From contig JAGTJM010000001.1 of assembly GCA_020747015.1 (NCBI GenBank), positions 1-64,000 on the forward strand: DNA of 64,000 nt. Direction: 5' to 3'. Below are positions 32,837 through 44,195 of the stretch, piece by piece. This DNA comes from Pyrenochaeta sp. MPI-SDFR-AT-0127 (lineage: Eukaryota > Ascomycota > Dothideomycetes > Pleosporales > Cucurbitariaceae). Each line of letters opens with the position of its first letter. Position 1 is the stretch's first letter. A program made the translations under genes and the position numbers. The notes under the pieces were generated by a model. It was not told where the DNA came from. It saw only the letters and a list, made by a program, of their open reading frames with translations, and did not search any database.

Positions 32837-34162
32837 ATGAGAACCAACGGAGGCACAACCCTACCATCGCCCACCATGGACATATCTGCGCTAGTGAATC
32901 ACGACACAGAAGCAGCGGTGCTACCGCGCCGTTCGCTCTCAAACCCCCATTCTCTCTCCGCGCCCAGTCCCGTTACCTCTGCAGCAAGGATTCCGACTCC
33001 ACCCAAGTCAACCCACAGGCAGATGCCACTCAAGCGCAAGCGCAACGACCCAAAGCCCATCTGGGCCTACCGAGAAGGCGAAGAACTTCCGCCAGAACTC
33101 AAACAACAGCAGGAACAGCGCCAGGCGGCGCGTCCGCCCCAACCACAAGCGCAAGCGCAAGCGCAACCTCAGCATCAGCCCACACAGATGGCTCAGCGAA
33201 ACGGACATCCGCCCAACGGATTGGCTGTATCGCCTCAGCCTATAGTTGTGAAGGAGCTTACCGGATTCGAGCGGCCGGTCTCGGACGATGCCCAAGTCTA
33301 CGACGATGTCTCACGCAAAGTATGCGACTTCATATGGCTCACAGCCGTTAACAACGAGCTGGTGCGGAGTGCCATCGCAGACCCACACACACAGCTGGAG
33401 GTAGAGGCGCGCTGGGGCCATATTATAGACAAGCGCAGCGACCAGCGATTTCGCGGCTACCACGACAGCGAGTGCGTGATCAAAACGGACAATATGGATG
33501 TCAAGTTTGAGAGCACCATGACGATGGAACAGCACAAGCGTATGAACTTATATCTCAATACCCAGGTGCAAAGATCAAATGCGCCCGAGTCCCCACGCGA
33601 AGCTGTCCACTACCAGCATACGCATGAAGTTGACATTTTCTATGAGCTTGACCAGCAGGGATTTAGCTCGTTGAATCCGATCGTACAGCGGCTCATTAGC
33701 CAGTCTGGCTCCCGCCAACGTGTCCGAGTAACACGGGACGAGAAGACGGGCCAATTTTTGCGCGCGATAATCAAGCACCGTATAGCGAATCTCGAGATTA
33801 GCTCTCCGCAAACTGAATGGGATTACCGCATCGGTATCAACCTCGAAATCAATTTCCCCGGACCCATTGATAATCTCCAGCCAACCGTTGAGGCTGGCAG
33901 GTCGCCAGAGAGCATGAAGCGTCATAAGGATCGCATGTCATACTCGTGGATGGGCGCATACCAGGTTGATTTGACACAGGTTGCCCAAGGACAGACCAAA
34001 AATCACGAGTTGGAATTGGAACTTGATGCCGGCGTGCTTGTAGAGAATGCGGACAAGGTGAGGAGGAAAGAAGTGAACAGCTTCGAAGGCTTAATTAATG
34101 GCATGATGAACAACCTGAGGGTCCTCTCTCGGGAGATCACTCCTCCTGCTCCGGGCTCTTGA
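32837..34162 (+). CDS. CET1: mRNA 5'-triphosphatase (capping enzyme beta subunit)
   Basis: A single exon of 441 residues. The N-terminal ~135 residues are disordered and Gln/Pro-rich (QAQAQAQPQHQPTQ). From about residue 150 the metal-dependent triphosphate-tunnel domain follows. It shows the first Glu motif in LEVEARWGHI, basic tunnel residues (RVRVTRDEKTG, KHRIANLEI, DYRIGINLEINF, RHKDRMSYSW) and the final Glu motif in HELELELD. It removes the gamma phosphate from nascent mRNA, the first step of cap formation, and works with the guanylyltransferase. An alternative start at MDISALVNHD (32876) is equally possible. The fungal Cet1 family is unrelated to the animal enzyme. Confidence 0.92.
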   Translation: MRTNGGTTLPSPTMDISALVNHDTEAAVLPRRSLSNPHSLSAPSPVTSAARIPTPPKSTHRQMPLKRKRNDPKPIWAYREGEELPPELKQQQEQRQAARPPQPQAQAQAQPQHQPTQMAQRNGHPPNGLAVSPQPIVVKELTGFERPVSDDAQVYDDVSRKVCDFIWLTAVNNELVRSAIADPHTQLEVEARWGHIIDKRSDQRFRGYHDSECVIKTDNMDVKFESTMTMEQHKRMNLYLNTQVQRSNAPESPREAVHYQHTHEVDIFYELDQQGFSSLNPIVQRLISQSGSRQRVRVTRDEKTGQFLRAIIKHRIANLEISSPQTEWDYRIGINLEINFPGPIDNLQPTVEAGRSPESMKRHKDRMSYSWMGAYQVDLTQVAQGQTKNHELELELDAGVLVENADKVRRKEVNSFEGLINGMMNNLRVLSREITPPAPGS

Positions 34163-34789
34163 AAGGTTTGGAGAAGAAGGCTATTGAATTGTATTAATAT
34201 ACTGTGTATGTTTGCGGCGTTCAAGCTGACCAGGGAGGCAACATTTGGTCTTTGGTCCAACAGCATATGGTGTGGAGTTAGTTGCTTTGAATAAGATACC
34301 CTTTCTTGCTGCAGACATGAGCTATTCTTCTTCAACTGATCTTTCCTCGATGTGAGTCCCTCTACTGTTCTCACTAGGCAGAAGCCATCGGCTTAGTTAT
34401 AGGCTTATCGTGGGGGGTGCGTACATGTGAGGCGGTAGCGTGCACGTATTATGTCATGCTCGAGTGGACCAGGGTCGCCGCTTCCGAAACTCACGAGCTC
34501 TGTTTGGAACATCACGAACACGCATCCCCGAAACTCACCACCACGGCGCCACGCCATTTCCATCACAAAACGCCGCCTCCCTTTCTCGTCCCTCTTTCAC
34601 TGCGGCCGTCCCAAATAGAATTCTGCACAACACGGCACCAAAGTTTCCCTTTGAACAGAGCACACCAGGCGCCACTGCACAGCTCCATATCCTTCCATCG
34701 ACTTCCGCAATAGCTGCAGCTCTCTGCGCCATCGCGGACACCTCGTCAACCACGCCGACACGCACATCGCCTCCGTCGAATCTACCACG
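34163..34789. other. Intergenic upstream of RPN2
   Basis: CET1 3' flank and RPN2 promoter. ORFs of up to 145 codons cross the C-rich leader between 34417 and 34877, but they overlap the RPN2 start region in other frames and carry no domain. Confidence 0.5.
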
Positions 34790-37700
34790 ATGGTCGGCCT
34801 CACGTCTGCTGCTGGCATCGTCGGCTATCTGTCTGAGCCAGATCCCGCCTTGCGCTCTTTCGCCCTCCAGCGGTTGAACGAGGAGATCGACTTGCTATGG
34901 CCAGAGGTTGCTGGCTCAGTCAGTCAAATGTAAGACCTTTTTTTACAGCTACCACACGCTCTTTCACTCGCACTCGAGACATGGCAGCTGCTGACCCGCG
35001 TGCGTCATAGTGAGGCTCTCTATGAAGATGACTCTTTTCCACAGCGAGAGCTTGCCGCCCTTGTCGCGGCAAAGGTCTACTATCAGCTCCAGGAGTACAA
35101 TGAGAGCATGGTCTTCGCGCTGGGTGCGGGCAAGCTCTTCGACATCCACAAGGCCGCCGAGTTTGAGGAGACGATACTAGGTAAGACATCACAAACACTT
35201 GATATCTTGCTTCCTGTCCACCATCAACGGACTCCTGATCATCATAATCATGTGTATTCCACCTGAGCTGCTCACCGGCTAACTTGGTTTCTTTTAGCAA
35301 AATGCTTAGATACGTACATTGCCCTATCAGCCATGCATAACCCGCCTGCACCAGTCAGCAAAGCAAACCAGGCGCCTCCGCAACTCAGTACATCGTTCCC
35401 CGCAAATTCGGCCGGCGCTGCTAGCACCTCTGCTAGCTTGGCCTCTCCGATAACACCCTTCTCACAATCCGCGCTACCCTCGAAGTCACTCCTCTCTCGG
35501 GAAGACTCGTCGACATTCGACCCTACAGTTCCTGGGGGCGGTAATGCAGGTGTTCCTGGGGCACACCCTACTCCAATGGTCCTGCAAAGGAACGTACAAA
35601 AGAACCTGCAGAGCACAGTACGGCGGATATTCGAGAGCTGCTACGAGAGCGGCAACTACAAGCAAGTGGTTGGTATTGCGATCGAAGCGCGGAATCTCGA
35701 TGTTCTAAGAGAGTCGATAATTCGCGCAAGTCAGGATGAGAAGAAGAAGGGCAAGAAACCTGTACAGAGCTCCTCTTCTCAAAGCGAGGAGTTGATGGAG
35801 TATGTTCTCGATATCTGCATGAACGTGGTTCAGGAGAGGGGACTGAGAAATGAGGTATGACATTCCTGTACGCCCCGCAAGCATGGGAAGCTAACAAATG
35901 CAAATAGATCCTCCGTCTTATCCTCGATCTTCTCAACGATAACGAGATCCCAAACCCTGACTACTTCTCCATTGCGAAATGTGTGGTCTATCTCGACCAG
36001 CATGCCCTGGCATCGAAGCTCATCAAACAACTCATACAACGAGAGGATGACCAGTCGCGCGCAATCGCCTACCAGATCTCATTTGATCTGTACGAAAATG
36101 GTACCCAGGAATTCCTGACCAAGGTTATGGAGGAGTTGCCCGAGGCTGAGGAAGACGACGAGGCAAAACCCACAGCCAACGGAGATGCGTCGCACAAGCC
36201 CCGAGGAGAAGACGCGGGCGAATCGGACTCCTTACTGGCAAATGTGGATACAAGCAACGTATCGACTGTGGTGTCTCGTACCAAAGACAACTCTCCATCT
36301 GAGACTCAACTCAAAGCATTCAGCTCCGTGCGTTACATTCTCCGTGGAACGAAGAGCATCGAGCTCAACCTCGAGTTCCTGTACAGGAATAACCACACAG
36401 ACAAGGCTGTTCTGAACAAGATCCGCGACAGCCTGGAAGCGAGAAACTCGATATTCCACTCTAGTGTTACATTCGCGAACGCTTTCATGAATGCTGGTAC
36501 TACGAACGATACCTTCTTCCGGGAAAACTTGGACTGGTTGGGCAAGGCAGTCAACTGGTCGAAGTTCACGGCAACTGCTGCTTTGGGAGTCATCCACCGT
36601 GGCAACATTACGCAAGGCCAAAAGCTCCTCGAGCCATACCTTCCCAAAGACACTGTCTCTTCTGGTTCTCACTATGAGCAGGGTGGATCTCTCTATGCCC
36701 TGGGATTGATCTACGCCAATCACGGAAGCAACGTCCTCGACTACCTTCTCAAGCAGTTCCAGAACGCAACGGAGGAGGTCATCCAGCATGGAGGTGCGCT
36801 CGGTGTTGGTGTTGCTGGCATGGCGACTGGATCCGAGGAGATTTTTGATATCTTCAAAAGTGTTCTGTACACGGATTCTGCCATCAATGGTGAGGCTGTT
36901 GGTTTGTCAATGGGCCTCGTTATGTTGGGCACTGGCAGCATCAAAGCCCTTGAAGATATGATTCAGTACGCCCATGACACGCAGCACGAGAAGATCGTCC
37001 GTGGCCTTGCCATGGGCATGGCGCTTATCATGTATGCGCGACAGGAAGCTGCTGATGAACTCATCAGCGGTCTGCTCGATGATGCAGATCCGACTCTGCG
37101 ATATGGAGGTATCATGACTATTGCCCTTGCGTACTGTGGTACCGGCAGTAACAAGGCGGTACGAAAGTTACTGCACGTCGCCGTCAGTGATGTCAGCGAC
37201 GATGTGCGACGAGTAGCAGTCATGAGCTTGGGCTTTGTGCTCTTCAGGAAGCCTGGCAGCGTTCCCCGCATGGTCGAGCTTCTTGCAGAGTCTTACAATC
37301 CGCATGTCCGATACGGAGCCACTATGGCCCTTGGTATTGCTTGTGCTGGCACTGGACTTCCAGAAGCTGTTGACCTACTGGAGCCAATGATGAAGGATTC
37401 GACCGACTTTGTTCGACAAGGCGCTTTGATTGCGCTGGCCATGATCATGGCTCAGCAGAACGAAGCTATGAACCCGAAGGTTGGCGCGATCAGAAAACAG
37501 CTTGCGAAGGTCATTGGAGACCGCCATGAAGATGCAATGGCCAAGTTCGGCTGCGCTTTGGCCCTTGGCATCATTGATGCGGGAGGTCGCAACTGCACGA
37601 TAGGCCTCCAAACACCGACCGGCAACCTCAACATGGCTGCCATTGTCGGTATGGCTGTCTTCACCCAATACTGGTATTGGTTCCCCTTGACACACTTCCT

Positions 37701-38493
37701 GTCGTTGAGTTTCACCCCAACTGCTGTCATCGGTGTAGACCAGGAGCTGGAGATTCCATCCTTCAAATTCCACAGCAACACTCGACCAAGTATGTTTGAC
37801 TATCCGCCAGAGGCAGAGGTGAAGACCGAGGAAGCACCAGAGAAGATCAAGACTGCTGTCCTTTCCACAACAGCTCAAGATAAGCGGCGGCGGATGGTTA
37901 AGGAGAGACAACGCCGACGGGAGAGCATGGATGTTGATCACACTCCTACTACACCGAAGCCATCAGCAGACGATGACAAGATGGATCTCGATGATGAGAC
38001 AACAAAAGACGACCAGGAGAAGACTGAAGATGGTGCACCAGCAGCAGAGTCCTCGAAGAAGAAGGTCGAGAAGGAAAAGGTTGGTTACGAGCTGGAAAAC
38101 ATGTCGCGAGTGCTTCTCCCACAGGTGAAATACATTAGCTTCCCGGGAGAGCGATATGTTCCAGTGAAGAAGGCAAGTTTCTTTCTCATCAGAGTATCAT
38201 GGCCATAGAGTTGCGAACTAACTCATCAACAGCCAACCCTTGGTGTTATCCTTCTCACAGACACTACGCCATCAGAGCCGAAAACTCTTCTCGAACTCAA
38301 AGTCAAGAAAGCAGCACCTGCCCCAGCTCCTGGCGCAACAGGTTCATCAAGCGAGCATGCACCAGAGGGCGTGTCGGTCACAACAGCCGCTGCACCTGTG
38401 AGCGACAACATGGTGGACGAAGGTGATGAAGAGGCGTCAACCCCCGGCGAGTTTGAGTATGAATCGGACACCAACCCCAACGATGACGATTGA
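34790..38493 (+). CDS. RPN2: 26S proteasome regulatory subunit Rpn2
   Basis: Five exons: 34790-34929, 35011-35180, 35298-35854, 35908-38172 and 38233-38493, encoding 1130 residues. It starts MVGLTSAAGIVGYLSEPD. The middle carries the PC (proteasome/cyclosome) repeats as alpha-helical pairs, e.g. GSLYALGLIYANHG, GAALGVGVAGMATGS-like units, RGLAMGMALIMYARQ, GIMTIALAYCGTGSN, YGATMALGIACAGTG and KFGCALALGIIDAGG. The C-terminal part has a Lys/Glu-rich insert and the conserved beta end (VPVKKPTLGVILLTDTTPSEPKTLLELK). Rpn2 is the largest scaffold of the 19S lid/base and docks Rpn13 and Rpn1-side partners. The last intron (38173-38232) begins GCAAGT, a GC-AG intron; using GC gives a gap-free match to the conserved strand, whereas the next GT does not. 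Confidence 0.95.
38173..38232 (+). other. GC-AG intron in RPN2
   Basis: A 60-bp intron with the donor AAG/GCAAGT, the classic strong form of the rare GC donor, a CTAACTC branch-like site and the acceptor CAACAG. Confidence 0.8.
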
Positions 38494-41357
38494 GGAGAGG
38501 CGCAGGGGAAGGACAGCGTGCTCGTCTGTATCATCAATTCTTGGATGGGGAGCCTCAGGAGGAAGTGTTGCATTAATCCCAGGCATCGGGAGGCCCCAAA
38601 AGCCAACTTTCCCAGCCGCCTGATTTAGACTTGCGAAAGCATGTATAATAGCCAGAGGTCTACTTTGACGTTTATTTTTCGAGACTGCTTGACGTTTGCT
38701 GCTGTTGCAATGTGATGTGAATGACGAATGACCAGCCGTGGTTCAGTTCCCATTATGAAGATGTAAACACCTATCATTATCTAGGTAAGCAAGCGTAGCG
38801 AACTACAAAGTATGGAAATGGATTGTGTACATTTTATATCCTCAGACCCAATTTCTGTACAAAAAGGTAGCTCAAAGGAATATCAGGCAGTACGTTGGTT
38901 TTAATGAGAATGGGGATATACTTGTGCACTAAGTAGGGAGAAGGGGAGTGGTAAAATACTGGTCGCCTAGTGAGTTTGAACTGTTGGTATTGATGTTCAT
39001 GCTGTATAACCTTTTCCTTGATTTATGCGTGGCGCCCTTGTAAATTTTTCTTCATATTTTGGAGCCCTTTCAAAGCCCATGTCCAATGTCCAACAGCAGC
39101 GTCGACATCAAACCCTTCTCTCATTCAGCCTTGATACTGGTTGGATGCTGAAGAAAGTTCAGACACCCGACAATTGTCTCTCCCGCCCAGTGCTGCTGTA
39201 TTCCAGAATTGACCTGAGCTCTCAAGAGCCGCTATCTGGGGGTAATGCAGGTAGTACCAATTGAATCACTACCACCAACCCGTCTTGGAGCGCGAAGAAA
39301 GAAAAGACCCCAGTGCGTCCGCAGGCCCCAAAGCTTTCATCATCTTCACCAACCTTCGGACATCTAACCAGTATATCATCACCCAAAGTATGAGAACCCC
39401 TCTATTCCAAGCCCCAAGGGACCCTGCAGCATGTGTGCACCCCTGTACTGAAGATTTTCCATGATGTTCACGTGGTTTCGAGCTCAACGTGCACTGATCA
39501 CGCAGATCAGGCACGCCCAGGAGATCTTTCGATGATTCCCTCCTGTCCGTGCCCAGTGCCTACGTTTAGAACACTGTTCGAATGTGACGAAGTGTTGAAG
39601 TGTTGGTGTTTGCTGTAAGCATGCTCTGCTGTGATTGTAGAAGTTGAAGTTTGCCTGAGAAGGACTTGAAGGAAGTGAACAAAGGCTGTAGATGTGATCG
39701 ATAAGAGGTAGAGTGTCATTCAGTCCGTGAAGTCATTGTTGGCTTGGTTGCGGGCTTGTTGATAGTGTTGACTCTCTTCCGATGAAGTCATCAGTGAGCA
39801 GAGCTGGAAGATGTCAGCAAAAAAGACGAAAACTAATGGAGAATGAATACCAGTTCAGAGGCAAGAAAATGCTTTCACTGAAATAAAGCCATTCGCTCAG
39901 TCTGTTGAGTAAGTCGTCGGTGACCATGTCATGAGTGGTGATAGTCATGGCCTACATTTGGTATCTTCGAGTAAATGTAGTGATTGAAGCCGAGTGATAT
40001 CCATGGAAGGCGAAGGGTATAAGAAGTCTTGAATGACTAAGGCATGTGAGCAAGTGTGTATGAGTCGTAGATCATGTGTTGTACCATGAAGGGACTCGAA
40101 GTTCAAGTACCGAAGATAAGGTGAGATGTGAAGGATGTTCGAAAGAGCGAACATGGAATTCTGATTTGCCTCATAGCTGAGAGGCTCGAGGTTGTGAAGT
40201 AGAGGAGAAAGAGGGCGAGAGCGTCCTGGAGGGGAAAGGGGGTGGTTTTATATATGTGAACTACCAGCCTCGGCGCCTCGCGTAGCTGCTAAACTTCGGC
40301 GTGAGCTTTCTCCAGGCAGCAGGAGGTCTACTCGAGGTGAGCGTGAGAGTATTGGTGGTAGACGCGGGCTGGTGAGGTTCACTATGATGATGAATATGAA
40401 GGCAGCAACGACAATGAGCAAGTTTACGCGATGGATAATGTGGCTCAAGCGGTCTCACCGGATAACGATGGTGAATTTAGATATGTTGAGAGGCTGTAGA
40501 CGGTGTTGGAAGGTGAATTACAAATTGCTGGAGTGCAGTGATGTCCAGATTCGGCGGATTGGAAGTGTAGCTTTAGTCGGAGCAACATGGCGAGCGATAT
40601 GCCGAAATACTTCCAATGCCAGAAAAGCCATTCCAGGGTTTGTTTCTAAAGAATGTGTTGTATTGTTAACTTGCGTTGAGTGGGTGCGTGATCAAGTCTT
40701 TGGTCAACGCAACCTATAATGTGAGCAAGTGTGGAAGGTCATGTTTGACAGTGAGACAAGCATTATTCGGTTCCTGTGCATAGGATAGACTTTGATAAAT
40801 GAGCTGTTTGTTGAGAAGTCTTTCGTCAACGATCAATCAAACAACTAAGAGATATTCCAGCGATATAGCTTATTGAAAGAGGCAAACTCACACAGAAGGG
40901 GGATAGAACGAACCATAGTATTTGAATTTCTAACGCTACTTGGCGACAAGAGAATACAGGCTTGACTATCGACTAATGCTTGATGACTTGGTCTCACGAG
41001 AACTCTCGTCAGGTGGAGCGACTGGTCATTCCATGACACGAGATTTGGAAGAGATATGCACAATTACTTATTTTGCGCATTATTTGAGGTTCCAAATCCG
41101 CTGCAGGTGTGACCCTTGGTCCCTGACTGTGACTGTGCGATACAGGGGAAGTTGCTTCGTTTATGCCTTGCCTCCACAACCGGGCTTTGAGAAACCGGGC
41201 GTATAGTGGGCTTTTGGTGTACTAAAGTCTGACACATCTCACGGATCTGATGTTTCACTCAGGGCCGGATTTTGTCCTGACTGATAAATCTGGCTTAGGT
41301 CCAGATCTGAAGCTGTCGATTTGGTTTTTCAGATCCTTGACTCCTGGCCTAACCTGT
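38494..41357. other. Gene-poor 2.9-kb stretch
   Basis: The longest region without a supported gene. Many ORFs under 120 codons occur on both strands, none with a domain. A minus-strand TATATAAAA at 40246-40254 is followed downstream by a C/T-rich leader (about 40206-40245) and an ATG at about 40154, the layout of a real promoter, but the ORF there is only 69 codons and unrecognised. A hydrophobic 66-codon minus-strand ORF (40248-40448) overlaps it. The region may hold a noncoding or short species-specific transcript. Confidence 0.45.
40246..40254 (-). promoter_or_regulatory. TATA-like element with C/T-rich leader
   Basis: TATATAAAA on the minus strand, then about 40 nt of C/T-rich sequence towards lower coordinates. 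It looks like a fungal core promoter without an assigned gene. Confidence 0.35.
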
Positions 41358-41843
41358 TCACCCCTCATGGGTCTGGATCCAAAAGTCTCTATCGTGCATC
41401 CTCCCTTCCTCGATGCCCTCCAAAACACCCTTGACCCACATTGGCGGCCCAGGAGGTCCATCCATTCTTGCATCCATACTCTGTCCTGTCACTGGGCACG
41501 AGATGAATCCTCTGTCTTCGGCGAGCTTGCCCACCTCTTCAACAATCCTTAAACCTTCGGCCGCACGATCTTTGGCTGCTGCCAGCCTATCGCGGCGCTC
41601 CTGCATCTTCCGCTCGATAAAAGAAGAGCACCCTTCGATGCCTTTTGAAGCGAGACGGTGGAATGAGCCGAGAAGACGGTTGATTATGTCTATTAAAATG
41701 CGGTACAGGAGTTCTGTTGCGATAGCTGTTCCGGTCTGTTGCGTGAATAAACGCGAGGATATCAGGGATGTTGAAGAGGATGTTGTTGTGAGGGAAGTCG
41801 ATGGGCCAGGGCGATAGAGAACCAGAGACGAAGGGGCTGTCAT
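41358..41843 (-). CDS. Hypothetical protein (161 residues)
   Basis: A single-exon ORF with ATG and stop. The N-terminus is Ser/Thr-rich (TSLTTTSSSTSLISS), followed by a helical region (ATELLYRILIDIINRLLGSFHRLASKG) and a charged helix (ERKMQERRDRLAAAKDRAAEGLRIVEEV). It ends with a short Pro/Gly segment and a His/Asp-rich end. I recognise no family and see no signal peptide or transmembrane helix strong enough to call. The helices and ordinary amino-acid balance make it more likely coding than its antisense shadow, but the evidence is composition only. Confidence 0.5.
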   Translation of the reverse strand: MTAPSSLVLYRPGPSTSLTTTSSSTSLISSRLFTQQTGTAIATELLYRILIDIINRLLGSFHRLASKGIEGCSSFIERKMQERRDRLAAAKDRAAEGLRIVEEVGKLAEDRGFISCPVTGQSMDARMDGPPGPPMWVKGVLEGIEEGRMHDRDFWIQTHEG

Positions 41844-42391
41844 GGTGATCCGAAATATGCGTTTGTGGTGTGGATGATATTTTTCTTAGCACAGCCGGAT
41901 TACGGTGCCTCGATTAACAGGCTATCAGGCCAAATATATGTGTCCCTCATCCGAGCCTCTTTCCCCTCAGCTTTCGCGCGTAGGAATGGAGTAGGTCCGA
42001 TGCACCAATCAGCTCTTGCACTTATGCACAAGTGGTGTTGTCGCGAAGCCCGATCGGAAGCAATTGCTACCGACCGCGAGCAAAACATGAAGCGGGCTGG
42101 GCGCCTCATAATGCCTCGCTGTCCACGCAATCCGTGTGAACACTGCAAAAAGATTTTGCTGCCGAAATTAACACACAGATTCCCAGGGGTAGGTGAGCTA
42201 CTCTTCGGAAGATGTGGTCTAGAGGTGAGTATATAGGGGGCGAGCATCAATCGATCACGCAAGCAAAATTCAGTATGGAACGCACCGATACTTTTCTCAT
42301 CTGAACAGTCTGTAGAATGTGACTGCTACAACAGCCAGATTAGAGAGGACTGCAGAGCTTCTCGTCTGTACAACGTCGAAAAGCCCTCGAG
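41844..42391. other. Intergenic between minus-strand genes
   Basis: Promoter side of the hypothetical gene and 3' flank of the phosphoesterase gene. A GTATATAGG sequence at 42224-42232 on the plus strand has only a 10-codon ORF after it. No gene is supported. Confidence 0.45.
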
Positions 42392-43399
42392 CTACTGAGA
42401 CACAGTCAAATCCAATTCTATGACCCATGGCGCATTTTCCAGAAGCCCTTTCTCACCCTCCATCGCTGCATTCACACACAGAGTCTGCTCTCCTTCGCGA
42501 AACTGTTCTAGAGATCCAGGAGGAAGGCTTGCGAACCCCTTTTTCTTCGCTTGATTTTTACCCACCCATTCTTTGGCCAATGGGAGGATTGAATCGGAAT
42601 CTTCCGCGGACGAGTTGCAGCCCTCTTTATACTTGAGCCTCTGTGCACCATATCCATTATGTACATGGCCAAAGCAATGTAAACTAGGTCTTGCTCTTTC
42701 AATTGCTCTTCGCAGATGCTCGCAACCTGCACTCCGTCCATCTGGCGTAGAGTCTAGAATATATTTGGCTGGACCATGGGTCATGACAATATCGATATTG
42801 TTGGGAATTATTGAGGTTTCGGTACCAACGTTCTCAGCCCACGTAGGCGTAATACCGGGAGGATTGAAGCGGTCTTCATTGGTAGGGTATTGGAACCCAG
42901 AAGCTCCGTATGCTGGTGTGTATGGCGAGACGTAAATGCTGAAGGAGGTTCCTGACGAGAGTGTGAAAGTATGAGTTCCTTCGAAGAGGAAAGTGACGCC
43001 GCTCTTACTCGCCTTTGAGGTCGGCTTCGGGGACACCAGATCCTTCGCTGCTGCAACATTAAATGCAGATCCACCTTCAGAAACGTAGTATTCTTCGTCC
43101 AAGGAAATTTCATGATTCCCGGCTATGATGAGCTTCAGCTCTGCTTTGATCTTGCTTAGTGCTTCAAGCGCTCCAGAGATGCTCTCTGGAGATCCGTCTT
43201 CGGTGATATCACCACAGTGAAGAAGTACCTCGCATTCTGGCAGCGTTTGAGGAAGCTCAGCACTATGTGTATCGGACATGACAAGGAATCGAACAGTCTT
43301 CGAGGACACGGGTGATATTTCTGTACGGAATTTTTTTGATGAAGATGATGATGAATCTGGTGTGGGCGAGCGAGACCGCTTCGAAGTTGAGTTAGCCAT
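42392..43399 (-). CDS. Calcineurin-like metallophosphoesterase
   Basis: A single exon of 335 residues. After a Ser-rich, basic leader (STSKRSRSPTPDSSSSSSKKFRT) comes a binuclear-metal phosphoesterase domain with all expected motifs in order: SDTHS, LHCGDITEDG, IIAGNHE, VMTHGP and FGHVHNGYG. Spacing fits the compact family related to mammalian MPPED proteins and plant-pathogen fungal homologues annotated only as Ser/Thr phosphatase-like. Substrate is unknown. There is no signal peptide. A TATATAA element at 43504-43510 on the same strand lies about 105 bp before the ATG. Confidence 0.9.
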   Translation of the reverse strand: MANSTSKRSRSPTPDSSSSSSKKFRTEISPVSSKTVRFLVMSDTHSAELPQTLPECEVLLHCGDITEDGSPESISGALEALSKIKAELKLIIAGNHEISLDEEYYVSEGGSAFNVAAAKDLVSPKPTSKASKSGVTFLFEGTHTFTLSSGTSFSIYVSPYTPAYGASGFQYPTNEDRFNPPGITPTWAENVGTETSIIPNNIDIVMTHGPAKYILDSTPDGRSAGCEHLRRAIERARPSLHCFGHVHNGYGAQRLKYKEGCNSSAEDSDSILPLAKEWVGKNQAKKKGFASLPPGSLEQFREGEQTLCVNAAMEGEKGLLENAPWVIELDLTVSQ

Positions 43400-44195
43400 G
43401 GCCGTGGAACTTATAAATCACTATACGTGAATAGTTGAATAATGTTCTGAGCGGATGAAGATGTGATGGTTTAGGGATGCAGATTCAGAAGATTCGAAAG
43501 CTCTTATATAGTCGACTGTCCAACACTAGCACAACTTTGCCATGGTACAGCATTGAAGGTTTTTTCAGAGACGATAAATTGAACCCAAACTTCAAAACAA
43601 AACGTTGTTGATCGTCATCCATCAATGATGTTGGTGGATATAACACAAATATTCAACAAAACATGTGGGAGCGTGTCAAGGCGAGAATTATTCATCGCGG
43701 TGACCCGGGTAATTCAGTTTTGTTTCTTTGACGTTGTGCATGCATTTATCAAATATTAATACCCGTAGATAGATGAAATTGACCCATCAAGCATTCAATT
43801 AATGTTTGGTCATCATAGAAGGTGCACGATGCTTCTAATCCATATGGCCAGAACAAGAACTCGAGCATTTCTGTGCTGTAATGTACCCATGACACACAAT
43901 TGTACAAAGAGCTGAATACACTCAATCTTTGCCATATGCTCCGCCATGATTGGCAATTCAATGAAGTATCAATTTACGGCCTTGGCATGGGAAAGCACGT
44001 ATGCCAGATGTGCTCCAGGAAGCAGCAATTCGAGTTAGTGGAGTGCAACAAGGCATGTGAGTGATGATTAAGAAGGTACTGTGCTGTGCCAAGGTGTGGA
44101 GAGGGAAAGTGTAGCCATACTACTATGTCCTATAGCAACACTGCCAGGAATATGTGAGCACACATAGGGTACATCACAACAGCAAAGCATCATTT
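43400..44195. other. Intergenic, divergent upstream region
   Basis: AT-rich region between the phosphoesterase and the nucleotidyltransferase-like gene. It contains the phosphoesterase TATA element (minus, 43504-43510). The remaining small ORFs have no domain. Confidence 0.5.

Noticed and set aside
34440..34877. Plus-strand ORF of 145 codons upstream of RPN2
   Set aside because: It overlaps the RPN2 start in another frame, and its Ser/Thr/Ala-rich composition reflects the C-rich leader.
40248..40448. Minus-strand 66-codon ORF with a hydrophobic stretch
   Set aside because: It ends inside a TATA-like sequence and overlaps the orphan promoter. One hydrophobic run alone does not support a gene.
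41865..42236. Plus-strand ORF of 123 codons
   Set aside because: Intergenic, with Cys/Arg-rich composition but no zinc-finger spacing or other motif.
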